DNA from: JASDSY01 sp041441465
GTDB taxonomy: Bacteria > Muiribacteriota > UBA9980
Length of the DNA: 64,000 nt
NCBI GenBank assembly: GCA_041441465.1
Contig: JASDSY010000005.1
Span: 1-64,000 of the forward strand
Reading direction: 5' to 3'
Shown: piece after piece, positions 24,142 to 34,653 of the stretch
How the letters are laid out: each line of letters begins with the position of its first letter
Numbering within the stretch: the stretch's first letter is position 1
Position numbers and translations under genes: made by a program
The notes under the pieces: generated by a model
Told to the model about the DNA's origin: nothing
The model's database searches: none
What the model saw: the letters and a program-made list of their open reading frames with translations, nothing else

Positions 24142-27100
24142 ATGAATCTTTACAAAGATTTCTACAAAAAACTTACGCCGGTAAAAAGATACGTAGTTGT
24201 CTGTTTACTGTTTTTTGTTTTATTGATTTTAAATAACTGCGGAGGCGGAGGCGGCAGTTCAAATAACGCTTCCGTGCTCGATCTGATGTCTTCTAACGAC
24301 GTCGAAGTTACGACTTTAAACAGCCAGACTTCGATGCTTCTTGGAAACGTATTCGTTTCTATCGCGGAAGTCGGCAAGGAGCAGGTGATATTAAAAAGCG
24401 CCAATACAGGTGATTCAGGCGTATATATATTCCCGAAAATTAAAATCGGCTCCTATGTCATCAGCTGCTCGAAACCAGGCTACGAAATCGCCACTGCGAA
24501 TGTCGTAGTTACCGATGGTCCTCAAAAAATAAAGGTAAGTCTGAAACCTTCATATCCGGCGGACTCGATTTCCGGCGTTGTCAAAAGAAGTGACACGCTT
24601 GCCGGAATTCCTGACGTTACCGTTGAAATAAAAGATTCGTCACCAATCATTAAAGCTATTTCAGATAAAGACGGTAATTATGTTCTAAACAGCGTACAGC
24701 CTACTTCAGCCAGCTCGTCACCTTATACTTTAAAAGCTTCAAAGGCTGGTTTCGCCACTACTGAAAAAAGCAACGTGACAAAAATATCGAATATCGCGTT
24801 GAAAAATGTCGATATCATTATGCCTCCTTCAGGCAGCAGTGAAATATTACTGCCGGGAAGGATTATTGGCGTTGTTAAAAGTTCGACGACCGGCCTTCCT
24901 ATTGAAAACATAAAAATCGAACTTCAGGATTCGAATGTTGCAGGTGACTTCAGCCGTTCAACCGGTTATTACCACCTCGATACAGTCCCGGCCGGAAAGA
25001 CTTTTTACTTAACGGCGATTGAAACCACAACCACTAAAAGCTATAAACCATATTCATTGTCGGTAACGTTGACATCTGAACAAACATTGGTGCAGGACAT
25101 TCTAATGGAGCCGGTAACTCCGGCGGCAACCCCGGACTACGGCTATCTTGTCGGGACCGTCCTTGACGATGTGTCTAAAAATGCGATTTCAGGCGCGACT
25201 GTCGAAATTCTTGGCACGTCGCTTTATAAACTTACCGATGCTAACGGTTCGTTTAAAATAAGCACTATAACTCCTGATACTGAATATATTGTATTATTCT
25301 CAAAATCGGGATACGTTTCTCAAACCCTTAAGCAAAAGATAGTCAAAAATGAAAATAACCTCGATCCTATATACTTAAAGCCTACATCATCAACGCAGAA
25401 TTACTGCTCGGTAGTTGGTATTATAAAAGATGCCGATACTAAAATTGTTACTTCAGGCGTTACAGTTGAATTATTGGTTCCTGACACCACATCGGTCGGT
25501 TTCAATAAATTGACGACAACTTCGGGCGCGGGCGGAGAATTCGCGTTTACTAACATATTCATATCGAATGAAAGAATTACAGGTCAGCCTATGACGATGA
25601 CTCTTTCAAGAAGCGATTATGTTTCGAAAACAATGCAGATTACCGCGGTCGGCGGCACTGTAAACCAGATAGCCGAATCGCAGACTGAAATGACCAAATT
25701 AAAAGGCAATATCATGGGCAGCATTATAGATGCCGACACGAACCAGGGTATTCCTGGAGCTAACGTTACCATCGCTAATTTTACATATCCGCAGATTCCG
25801 AACCCTGTTACGTCAGCGGCAGGTACAGGCGGCTTTTCATTCTCGAATATTCCGGTCGGCACTTATACCATAATCATTTCGGCGGCCGACTATGCTACTG
25901 AAATTAAAAATGGTATTACCATAAGCACTAACGGCCAGACCGTATCTCTTACCATTCAGTTGAAAAAAGATTACGGCACACTGTCCGGATATGTGTATTT
26001 AGAAACAAACAACACTCCTGGTTTTCAGGTTGGCGCCGGCGGCGATACTCCGATTTCAGGTATAACCGTCGAAGCTAAATCGTCTTCCGGCACCAGCGTG
26101 CTTACAAGCGATATAAGCAAGAGCGACGGCTCGTATTCACTTAAAAATTTACCGCTTTCGTTCATAACGGTTTCGGCTAACGGCAATACCAGCAGTAACT
26201 CAAACTATACTTCGTATTTTACAAATTACACTGTAACTAAAGGATATCAAAACTTGAATATGGAATTATCGCCGACGCGGGGCACCATATCAGGTAAGAT
26301 ATATGAAGACGTTAACAGGGATGGCAGCTTTAACAATGAACCGGCCGTTCCGAATGCCACCGTTACCGTAACTCAGAGCGGTTCTACAATTACGGCCACC
26401 ACCGATGCGCAGGGTAATTATGTGATGACCGGCCTTTCGTTTGGCAGTATCACGCTTACCGCCTCGAAAAGCAATTATAATTCGGCTTCCAGAACCGTTA
26501 CATTGCCTCAAAACGCCAATCTTTCAAATATTGATATCGGCGTTTACAGGCCGACTGGAAAATTGGCAGGCCGTGTTATAGATTCCGTCACCAAACAGGG
26601 TGTAAGCGGCATTACAGTTAAAGTACTCGGTTTTTCGGATTTAACGACAGTTACGAGCTCGACAGGTGATTATAACTTTGATAATGTTACAGCGAGCACC
26701 GGCGGCGTTTCCAAATATACGATAGTGGCTGATGGATCGACAATCGGTTATTCAGTTGTTACAGCCGATACCGACGCTCCGGCCGAAAGCGCCGTAATTA
26801 ACGTTACGCCTATTGAAGTTACAAAAATAACAAGATTAATTTATGGTAAAATCGTGGACTCAGTTACTAATGCAGGAGTAGAAGGCGTTCAGGTACAGAT
26901 TCAGGGAACGAGCATCACTCCGCAGGTTACTTCGGCGTCCGGCACTTATATATTTGACGCGGTACCGGTAGGCACATATAATTTGAACATAAGCGATACC
27001 GCCGCTAAAAATATCAACGGTTCTCCGAGATATCAAAGCCGTGATATGCAGATCACCGTAAGTAATGACTCGATACCTCTTAAGGTATCCGATATATCCG

Positions 27101-30100
27101 TTACGCCTAATTTAGGTAAAATCAGAGGTACGGTGTATGATTCGCTTACAGGTTATCCTATAAAATCAACATTATTTACTGAACCGATAAAAGCGTCAGT
27201 CACGATTCCGGGCCTTGCCGCCCCTGTTGAAACGAATGTTTCATCGACTAACGGCGAGTTTATAATAGAAAACATTCCTCAGATGGGTTCATACAATTAT
27301 ACGGTAAGAATATATCATTCGACGGCTAACGCCAACCAGAAAATGTTCGAGGAAGTAAGTAAGACTACGGTTGTAAATGCAGGCCAGATAAGTGATATGG
27401 GTATAATTTATGTCGCTCTTAAAACCGTGACTATTAAGGGTTATGTAAAAGACAGCGTTGACAGCTCGTTTAAAGTGGCCGGCGCTACTATTACGGCTAC
27501 TATTAAGGATATCGCGTGGTCCGGTAAAACCGCGACGGCTAATTATAACGGTTATTACCAGATAACAGTTCCGGCTTATTCGAATTATTTATTTACTGTA
27601 AACGCCACAAATTACTCAAATCTTGAAATTGACTCGCAGTCGGTTATATTGCAGTCCTCGCACAGTCAGGATTTTGATCTTACTCCGACGCTCGGCAAAA
27701 TTCAGGGTGTTGCATATATAGATGTTAATAATAACGGATATTACGATGCAGGTGATACTAAAATTGACGAATCGCTTTCAAGTTCAGGTAAAAAGTATGA
27801 TCCGGAATTATTTCAGGTACGAGTTAAATATAAAAATGTATACTATTCAGCTTACGTGAAACTTGATTCGAGTTTTGAATTCAATAACGTTCCGATCGGC
27901 GATTATTATCTTACTATGGTTCCGCCGGCGGCTACCGGTTCTAATCCGCAGTATTCAGAATTAAATACGACGACGTTTATCGACGGCATATCTAATTCAA
28001 GAATTATAAGCGTGGCTACTTCGTCTACAACACCGTCGCCTGTTAACGCGGTTGTTACCAGAACGCAGCACTCGACCGGAAGAATTTTCGGTACTATAGT
28101 GGATTCTACGACTTTGAATGGAATTGCCAATGTCGAAGTCAGCATTGCCGCTAAAAATATAACCACATATACTGACAGCTCAGGTAATTTCAGTATAACA
28201 AATTTAAACTACTGGACAAATGACAGCGATACGTCTGAAGTTTATAAACTTGATATTAAAGGCCCCGGTTATATCAATATCGAAAGAACTTACACGCTGT
28301 CTGATTATGCGGTTGGTTCAAATTCCGTTGAAATTTACGAGAAATTAAGCAAAGGTGCCGGAACTATTACTGGTACGGTTACCGATTCGGGAAGCGGCAG
28401 CCAGATTGCCAATGTTAATGTTACATTAACCGGCACAAATATAACTCCGCAGATAACGCAGACTGATGCTAATGGTAACTACAGCTTTACAAATATAGCG
28501 ATCGGCACTTATGACTTGAAGTTCAGCCTTACCGATTATTCGTCATATACGCTTAACGGCGCGGCATTGACGCAAAACGGCCAGACTTTGATCAAAAATG
28601 TTTCGATAAGCAAAAATTTCGGATCGGTAACCGGTACGATATATCTTGAAACGAATAATGTTACGGGTTATCAGTCCGGCCAGGATAAGCCGTTATCTGA
28701 TATAACAGTAACCGCTACAGGCCCGTCGGAAATAACGACACCGCAAACTTATACGGCTACAACACTTTCTGATGGAAAATATACATTGAATAATCTTCCA
28801 TACGGAACGTATTCGTTGACATTTTCAACGACTGCCGCTGAGCAGTACAACGCCTCGCCGGTTACTATAAATATTTCTGGCTCGACTAAAAATATTCAAA
28901 AAGACGTAGAAATGAAAGCGAAAACCGGTTCGCTTTACGGCGTGATATTTGATGATGCCAATAATAACGGCATTAAAGATGGAGCTGAAAGCGTAATTTC
29001 GAATATCACCATAACTCCTGATACTGTTTTTGGTGCGAGCGTTGCGGCTTTTACGACAGGATCGGACGGCACTTACCGCTTTAATAATATGCTGCCTGTT
29101 AATGGTAAAATTACAATCGCTAACGGCACGAACGTAAAAAGCTACCAGACTAAGGTTATTTATCAAACAATTACTTCGGGCGTCAGCACTGAACTTAATA
29201 TACCGATGTCTAAAAATACATTCTCGATATATGGAAAGATCATCGATAAAGATACAAGCTCAGCGATCCAAAATGTCAATGTCTCGATTAACGGACTTTC
29301 AATAAGCACGGTGACCGGTTCGGATGGTAAATTCACTTTAGCGAATGTTCCGCTTAATTCTACAGGCACTACGACATATAATATATTCTGCGAGGCGATA
29401 TCTTTAGGTTATCAGACTGAAATTACACAGCAGACTAAGGCAAGCAGCGATTTCACGGATATAGTTTTCAGCAAGGATATAGAACTTTCAAAATCGGTAC
29501 GTAAAGTTACCGGTAAAGTCGTTAATTCGGGCGATACTAAAGGGATCAGCGGCGCTAATCTTGTAATGATAGGAAACAGCTCTATAACGACTAATACGGA
29601 TTCGTTCGGTAATTTCACGCTGGACAATGTTCCGGTTGATCTTGTAAATCCGATTGAACTCCAGGTTACCGCGAATGAGTATGAAATAAAGATAGTAAAT
29701 TTCAACCTCGGCGTTGGTACCACTACTTATAAAATCAGCCCTGATATTCAGCTTACATCAAGCCTTGGAAAAGTAACGGGTAAAGTTATTGACAGCCTTA
29801 CCGGCGGACCTGTTTCTTCATTGAATTTTACGGTTTCAGCCGGCATTACCGAAGGCAATGTCTCAAAGTCAGCGGTTGTTAAAAATGACGGTACTTTTAC
29901 TGTAACGGATGTTCCTAAGGGCGGGCCGTACTCTCTTACGATTCGAAGCAGCGCGGGCGCCAACCAATATTTTAACGACGTGGTCACTTCAGTTAACGTT
30001 AATGCCGGCCAGACAACAGATGTCGGCACATTATACGTAACGTTGAAAACAGTTAAAGTATTCGGCACCGTTTATGACAGCAAGGTTTATCCTATGGCTG

Positions 30101-32085
30101 TAAACGCAGGTAATGATTCGAGAGCCGGTATTTCAGACGCTATGGTTACGGCCGTATTCAAAAAATATGACGGCTCTAATTATACAGTAACCGCTAATAC
30201 TTCGTCATCCGGATCGTTTGAAATTGAACTTCCGGCCCTGACATTCGATTTTACTGCATCTAAAGCGAATTTTGTGTCTCAATCGATATATAACAAAAAC
30301 ATAAATTCATACCCGGCAGATTTTACCGGACTTGATTTCAAGGTTAAACCGGTTGTGAATGTCGTATATGGCGCGGTTTACCTGGATGAAGGAAATCCGC
30401 CTAACGGTTATGTCGATGACGCTACTGAAAAGCTTTTGCATATATCGCAGTCGGGAATATTCAGCAGCATAGTAAGCTCCGGATTGATAAATGTAAGCTA
30501 TACATATAAAAACTTCACGTTCGGCGCTACAGTGCAGAATGATTCGAGCTTCCTTGTTTCTGATGTGCCGGTTGGAACTTATACAATGACAGTTTATGAT
30601 TCGGGAACCAGCCCTAAAATAATGACTAACGTCTGGATCGATCCTTTGAATCCGACCAATAGAAGCGTAATCGTTAATTCTAACAGTGTAAGTCCTACAA
30701 GCGTAAAAATAGCGGTTTCGCCTTCCACAAGTCAATATGCCGGTTTCTCGGGTCAGGTTTATGACGATAAAATATGGACTGAAGGTTATAATCTTTACAA
30801 TACAAATGCTTCGTACAATAGGGCCAATACCAATTATCAGGTGCCGAACGCCACTATAACAATAAGGTCGGAAGGCGGTTATACTAAAGTTGTAAATACG
30901 GATGCGGAAGGTAAATTCTTCTTTACCGTTCCGGGCAACCAGCGCTATACGATGAGTTATACCGCTTCGGGTTATATCGATACGAGCGAAAGCCAGGTAG
31001 TAGCTGACTCAGGTCAGACCTACCAGAACCGTGAAGTAAGGATGTATCCTAAATACGGCAAGTTAAGCGGCACAATTTATTACGATAACAATGTTAACGG
31101 TCCGCAGGATGATCCGTCGAACCCTAATATGAGAAATCCTTACAAGAACAACAACGATCCTACTGACTATAACCATATTTCGGACGTCGGCGAAATGCCT
31201 ATAAATAAGATATCAGGCGACTTTGCGCATCCTACACGCGATTCGAACTGGAGCGGTATAACGATAAACGTAACTTATAGTTACCGCGGATTGACATTCG
31301 GTACGACCACATTCGACAAGAGTAACTCCGTATATACCATAGAAAGAGTGCCGGTCGGAAGCTATCAATTGCTTGCAAGGGACGTTTCATCGTTAGCTAA
31401 CTGGGCGAATATCGGTTATCAGCATAATACTTCGAAATTCATGGACCAGAAATATACTGTCGATGGAATGAATCCGGCTAATGTCCTGATAACTGAAAAT
31501 ACCGAAACTCAAAATATAAATTTTGCGATGATGGTATGGGGCGGTCACTTAGTCGGCAGAAGGTATCTTACAAGCGGCGGCACTACGCCTGATTTTACGC
31601 CTGGTAATCTTGATAAACGTACGGGTGTAACTGTAAGCGCGCCGATAAGAGGTTATAACTACTGGCAGCTTATGGGCGGTAATTTGAATCAGATTAGCGG
31701 TATGAACATTCCTAGAAAATACTACATAGAAATAGTCGAACTTGGATTTAAGATACCGTTCTCAGACGCGCTCGGCTTGATAGATATCAAATCATATCCT
31801 GTAGGCAACAACCCTGATATTATCATTCCTCCTGGAACCTATACTCTGGCGATTGCCGGCGATATCGATTTGAGCAGCGGGCCTATTCCGGTAAATGCAA
31901 TGGGACCTAACGGTGATGTCGGCATGAATTGGTTTACATCGACAACCGGCATTTATTACAAATATGGTGAAACTGAAGCTACTGCCGATGACAGGTGTTT
32001 AAATACTATTAACATATACCGCGGTTCGACGACAGGCGCTACCGGCGTTGTCGTAACTCCGGGCCAGAATGCGGTAATTCAATAG
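24142..32085 (+). CDS. Giant surface lipoprotein of repeated carboxypeptidase-regulatory-like domains
   Basis: 2647 residues from the ATG at 24142 (GGGGGG directly upstream; an earlier ATG at 24124 lacks a site). A signal helix ends LNNC followed by GGGGGSS, a lipoprotein pattern. The body holds about 25 domains of 85-110 residues with the CarboxypepD_reg pattern: G.V.D..T...I.GV.V, then TD..GN[YF].[FL].N[VI]P.G.Y.L......Y. Several copies carry an inserted DVNNNGYYDAG- or DANNNGIKDG-type loop, like the calcium loops of SdrD B domains. The last 300 residues differ and have no repeat. Residues about 420-1310 and 1310-2195 are a tandem duplication. It is probably a long fibre or adhesin at the cell surface; no enzymatic domain is visible. 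Confidence 0.9.
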   Translation: MNLYKDFYKKLTPVKRYVVVCLLFFVLLILNNCGGGGGSSNNASVLDLMSSNDVEVTTLNSQTSMLLGNVFVSIAEVGKEQVILKSANTGDSGVYIFPKIKIGSYVISCSKPGYEIATANVVVTDGPQKIKVSLKPSYPADSISGVVKRSDTLAGIPDVTVEIKDSSPIIKAISDKDGNYVLNSVQPTSASSSPYTLKASKAGFATTEKSNVTKISNIALKNVDIIMPPSGSSEILLPGRIIGVVKSSTTGLPIENIKIELQDSNVAGDFSRSTGYYHLDTVPAGKTFYLTAIETTTTKSYKPYSLSVTLTSEQTLVQDILMEPVTPAATPDYGYLVGTVLDDVSKNAISGATVEILGTSLYKLTDANGSFKISTITPDTEYIVLFSKSGYVSQTLKQKIVKNENNLDPIYLKPTSSTQNYCSVVGIIKDADTKIVTSGVTVELLVPDTTSVGFNKLTTTSGAGGEFAFTNIFISNERITGQPMTMTLSRSDYVSKTMQITAVGGTVNQIAESQTEMTKLKGNIMGSIIDADTNQGIPGANVTIANFTYPQIPNPVTSAAGTGGFSFSNIPVGTYTIIISAADYATEIKNGITISTNGQTVSLTIQLKKDYGTLSGYVYLETNNTPGFQVGAGGDTPISGITVEAKSSSGTSVLTSDISKSDGSYSLKNLPLSFITVSANGNTSSNSNYTSYFTNYTVTKGYQNLNMELSPTRGTISGKIYEDVNRDGSFNNEPAVPNATVTVTQSGSTITATTDAQGNYVMTGLSFGSITLTASKSNYNSASRTVTLPQNANLSNIDIGVYRPTGKLAGRVIDSVTKQGVSGITVKVLGFSDLTTVTSSTGDYNFDNVTASTGGVSKYTIVADGSTIGYSVVTADTDAPAESAVINVTPIEVTKITRLIYGKIVDSVTNAGVEGVQVQIQGTSITPQVTSASGTYIFDAVPVGTYNLNISDTAAKNINGSPRYQSRDMQITVSNDSIPLKVSDISVTPNLGKIRGTVYDSLTGYPIKSTLFTEPIKASVTIPGLAAPVETNVSSTNGEFIIENIPQMGSYNYTVRIYHSTANANQKMFEEVSKTTVVNAGQISDMGIIYVALKTVTIKGYVKDSVDSSFKVAGATITATIKDIAWSGKTATANYNGYYQITVPAYSNYLFTVNATNYSNLEIDSQSVILQSSHSQDFDLTPTLGKIQGVAYIDVNNNGYYDAGDTKIDESLSSSGKKYDPELFQVRVKYKNVYYSAYVKLDSSFEFNNVPIGDYYLTMVPPAATGSNPQYSELNTTTFIDGISNSRIISVATSSTTPSPVNAVVTRTQHSTGRIFGTIVDSTTLNGIANVEVSIAAKNITTYTDSSGNFSITNLNYWTNDSDTSEVYKLDIKGPGYINIERTYTLSDYAVGSNSVEIYEKLSKGAGTITGTVTDSGSGSQIANVNVTLTGTNITPQITQTDANGNYSFTNIAIGTYDLKFSLTDYSSYTLNGAALTQNGQTLIKNVSISKNFGSVTGTIYLETNNVTGYQSGQDKPLSDITVTATGPSEITTPQTYTATTLSDGKYTLNNLPYGTYSLTFSTTAAEQYNASPVTINISGSTKNIQKDVEMKAKTGSLYGVIFDDANNNGIKDGAESVISNITITPDTVFGASVAAFTTGSDGTYRFNNMLPVNGKITIANGTNVKSYQTKVIYQTITSGVSTELNIPMSKNTFSIYGKIIDKDTSSAIQNVNVSINGLSISTVTGSDGKFTLANVPLNSTGTTTYNIFCEAISLGYQTEITQQTKASSDFTDIVFSKDIELSKSVRKVTGKVVNSGDTKGISGANLVMIGNSSITTNTDSFGNFTLDNVPVDLVNPIELQVTANEYEIKIVNFNLGVGTTTYKISPDIQLTSSLGKVTGKVIDSLTGGPVSSLNFTVSAGITEGNVSKSAVVKNDGTFTVTDVPKGGPYSLTIRSSAGANQYFNDVVTSVNVNAGQTTDVGTLYVTLKTVKVFGTVYDSKVYPMAVNAGNDSRAGISDAMVTAVFKKYDGSNYTVTANTSSSGSFEIELPALTFDFTASKANFVSQSIYNKNINSYPADFTGLDFKVKPVVNVVYGAVYLDEGNPPNGYVDDATEKLLHISQSGIFSSIVSSGLINVSYTYKNFTFGATVQNDSSFLVSDVPVGTYTMTVYDSGTSPKIMTNVWIDPLNPTNRSVIVNSNSVSPTSVKIAVSPSTSQYAGFSGQVYDDKIWTEGYNLYNTNASYNRANTNYQVPNATITIRSEGGYTKVVNTDAEGKFFFTVPGNQRYTMSYTASGYIDTSESQVVADSGQTYQNREVRMYPKYGKLSGTIYYDNNVNGPQDDPSNPNMRNPYKNNNDPTDYNHISDVGEMPINKISGDFAHPTRDSNWSGITINVTYSYRGLTFGTTTFDKSNSVYTIERVPVGSYQLLARDVSSLANWANIGYQHNTSKFMDQKYTVDGMNPANVLITENTETQNINFAMMVWGGHLVGRRYLTSGGTTPDFTPGNLDKRTGVTVSAPIRGYNYWQLMGGNLNQISGMNIPRKYYIEIVELGFKIPFSDALGLIDIKSYPVGNNPDIIIPPGTYTLAIAGDIDLSSGPIPVNAMGPNGDVGMNWFTSTTGIYYKYGETEATADDRCLNTINIYRGSTTGATGVVVTPGQNAVIQ
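25400..30730 (+). repeat. Tandem duplication of a nine-domain block within the giant gene
   Basis: Domains beginning near 25402, 25702, 25980, 26284, 26560, 26838, 27115, 27430 and 27694 correspond in order to those near 28072, 28366, 28627, 28927, 29221, 29501, 29767, 30055 and 30358. The offset is always about 2.63-2.67 kb. Matching special features include the YLETNN loop pair, the NNNG-D loops, the DSLTG[YG]P domain and the AGQ..D.G..YV.LKTV linker. Amino-acid identity is moderate, so the duplication is old. Confidence 0.75.
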
Positions 32086-32112
32086 AGTAAGTTCAGTTTA
32101 TAGATAGGTTTA

Positions 32113-32156
32113 AAAACTTGAAAGGGCGTATTTCAAATACGTCTTTTCAAGTTTTA
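32113..32156 (+). terminator. Rho-independent terminator
   Basis: AAAACTTGAAA...CGTATTTcAAATACG...TTTTCAAGTTTT, a long hairpin 28 bases after the giant gene. Confidence 0.85.
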
Positions 32157-32181
32157 TTAATATTTTTTATGCTAAATTTTA

Positions 32182-32210
32182 TTGATATTTATTTAAATTT
32201 AAAGTATAAT
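32182..32210 (+). promoter_or_regulatory. Sigma-70-type promoter for the HEAT-repeat gene
   Basis: TTGATA at 32182-32187, 17-base spacer, TATAAT at 32205-32210, about 40 bases before the GTG start. Confidence 0.65.
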
Positions 32211-32248
32211 AAAATAATTTAATAATTCATAAATAAGAGGTAAATTCA

Positions 32249-34645
32249 GTGTCTAACATATTGAAGATTAAGCAGATTGAAAATAAATCGGAACGCCTTC
32301 AGGCGGTTAATTCGATTAATATGAAGCAGCTTGCCGGCGGCGAGATATACGATTTGATAGAATTGTTTTCGGATCCATACTGGCCGATTCGCGAGGCTGT
32401 TTCAAAAAAAATAATAAGCGTCGGCGCTGACGTGTCATCTTATCTTGTGAATTCTATTTCATCGCCTAATGAAGACATACGCTTCTGGTCGTCGCAGGTG
32501 CTTGCGGCGATAAGTGATGATAAAGCCATAAATTTGTTGATAAATTCGTTTTCGGCTTATTCTGAAAGCGAGGTCAATCTTTATTCAGCCAAAGCGTTGA
32601 TAAAAATCGGCAGCTGTTCCGAAAAACATTTGATCGAAGCGCTTTCATCAAAAGAACATATGATAAGGCTTTATTCGGTTTATTGTCTTGGCGAATTAAA
32701 ATCCCGCGCGGCTATACCGTATTTGCAAAAGTTATTAAAGGAAGACGCTAATTTTGCCGTGCGCCGTAACGCTGCGACCGCGCTTGGAAATATCGGCGAT
32801 ATTGCCGCGCTGGAATCATTGGTTGAAGCCATATCGGACCAGGCCTGGCATGTTCGTATCGCAGCTACTGCCGCTCTGGGCTGTTTTAAAGAGATTATCG
32901 ATTCCGACCTGGTTTATTCAAATGACAGGGAAAACCAAACCATAAGGGAAAAAATAAAAAATACTCTTCTGTCGTCGCTTTCCGATACCGAAGCGAAGGT
33001 GCGCGAGACCGGAGCGCGTATATTATCAGATGTTTCCGGTGATGAGAGTCTTAACGAGCATTTATTGAACGTACTTGACCAGAAGTCCTCGGACCGTGAA
33101 ATTATAACTGCGGTAAGAGGGCTTGGGAAAGCGCTTTCTAAAGAAGCTTTGCCTAAGATTCAAAAATTACTTTCCTCGGACTGTGCTGACGAAATAAAAA
33201 AAGAGGCGCTGATCGCGCTCGGCCAGATCGGTGATCCTTCCAGCGCGGAGCAAATTATAGACATTATAAAAAACGGCCGGAATGATCTCGCTTTATACGC
33301 GGTAAATGCGCTGTTCGGTCTGCCGCCTGATTGTTTTGCGTCGAAAATAACCGAAATATTGGATGATAACCGCGAGGAAATTAAGAATGCAGCGATAACC
33401 GCACTCGGCCATTCGGAAAACATTGACGTTCGGCCTTATCTTTATCCGGCGCTCGAGGATGATTCTTATATAATAAGAAGACAGGCGCTGCTCGCTCTTT
33501 ATAATTCAATCGGCGATGAAATACTTTCGGAAGCCATAAATATGGCCGGCGATAATGAAGAAATGGTAGCATGTGAGGCTATTACGATACTTGGCAAGAT
33601 TAAAAGCGTTGACGCGCTTCCGGCAATTTCGAAAGCTATAGAAAAAAATACCGGCCGCGTCGGTTATATAGCTTTTCAGGCGCTGGCTGCGATCGGGCCT
33701 GAGGCTGAGCCTGTGGTTTTGCATTATCTCGATTCGAATAACCGCGATATATGCTATTTCGCGATGACAGCCTGCGAAAAAATAGGCTCTAACGCGTGTG
33801 TCGCTAAATTGATTGATATTATAAAGCGATTCGAGTCGGAAGGCGAGATCGTTGATAAAGCATTAAATGTCTTGCTGCAGTTTGATTTTGATATCGATGA
33901 AAATTTCTTCCTTGACATTTTGGAAAAGATAAAAACATCTAGAAAAAAAGTAATAGAATTATTCGGCAAGTCTTGTAAAGAAAAAGCAGCTTTAAAATTA
34001 CTCTCATATTTAAAAGATCCCGACCGTGATATAAGATTTGCCGCGGTGAGCGCGATTCGAAAATCCGGCCTTGCTTCGGAAGAGGTTATTGCGAGCCTGA
34101 TTGAGTCGCTTCGCGATAAATATTGGCCGGTTCGTAAAAATTCGGCTGAAACACTTTCTAAAATAGGAAATGCAGCCGCTGAAAAACTTATAAATATTTT
34201 ACAGGCAGATAATCCTAACCCGGATGTCATTTACTGGTCGCTGCGTGCGCTTTCAGAATCCGGCGCTAAACAGGCGCTTCCGGTTTTTAAAAAGTATATA
34301 TCATCCGAAGTCGCCGATATCAAAAAGACAATAATAAAAGGTCTTGGCAAGATTATGAATAACGAATCAAATGCCATTCTCGCCGAACTTTTATATGATA
34401 AGGACAGAGAAATCCGATTTCACGCGGTAAAAGCACTTAAAGACACAAAAGACGAAACTATGGTCGCACATTTAATCAAGAAATTATCGGGCGATGAATA
34501 TGAGAATGTCCGTTCATTTGCGGCTATAGCGCTTGGCAATTTTAAAAGCAAGGAATCGGCCGACGCTTTAAAAAACGCTTTTTCGGACACGAGCCACTGG
34601 GTTGTCAAATACGCTAAAGAGGCGCTTAGCAAACAATTAAAATAG
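32249..34645 (+). CDS. HEAT-repeat (PBS-lyase-type) scaffold protein
   Basis: 798 residues from GTG 32249 (AGAGGT 7 bases upstream). The whole chain is built of about 30-residue helical repeats with the HEAT/EZ signature (VRRNAATALGNIGD, VRIAATAALG, IKKEALIALGQIGD, IRFAAVSAIRKSG, IRFHAVKALKD, VRSFAAIALGNF). There is no signal peptide or catalytic domain, so it is a cytoplasmic protein-binding solenoid. The next gene, a HypA-like protein, begins 8 bases after the stop, so the two are co-translated; the partner bound by the solenoid is unknown. Confidence 0.9.
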   Translation: MSNILKIKQIENKSERLQAVNSINMKQLAGGEIYDLIELFSDPYWPIREAVSKKIISVGADVSSYLVNSISSPNEDIRFWSSQVLAAISDDKAINLLINSFSAYSESEVNLYSAKALIKIGSCSEKHLIEALSSKEHMIRLYSVYCLGELKSRAAIPYLQKLLKEDANFAVRRNAATALGNIGDIAALESLVEAISDQAWHVRIAATAALGCFKEIIDSDLVYSNDRENQTIREKIKNTLLSSLSDTEAKVRETGARILSDVSGDESLNEHLLNVLDQKSSDREIITAVRGLGKALSKEALPKIQKLLSSDCADEIKKEALIALGQIGDPSSAEQIIDIIKNGRNDLALYAVNALFGLPPDCFASKITEILDDNREEIKNAAITALGHSENIDVRPYLYPALEDDSYIIRRQALLALYNSIGDEILSEAINMAGDNEEMVACEAITILGKIKSVDALPAISKAIEKNTGRVGYIAFQALAAIGPEAEPVVLHYLDSNNRDICYFAMTACEKIGSNACVAKLIDIIKRFESEGEIVDKALNVLLQFDFDIDENFFLDILEKIKTSRKKVIELFGKSCKEKAALKLLSYLKDPDRDIRFAAVSAIRKSGLASEEVIASLIESLRDKYWPVRKNSAETLSKIGNAAAEKLINILQADNPNPDVIYWSLRALSESGAKQALPVFKKYISSEVADIKKTIIKGLGKIMNNESNAILAELLYDKDREIRFHAVKALKDTKDETMVAHLIKKLSGDEYENVRSFAAIALGNFKSKESADALKNAFSDTSHWVVKYAKEALSKQLK

Positions 34646-34653
34646 GAGTAGAT

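Noticed and set aside
24142..32085. CRISPR array or DNA-level tandem repeat in the giant gene
   Set aside because: The repeats are degenerate at the DNA level and recognisable only as protein domains; spacing is that of folded domains.
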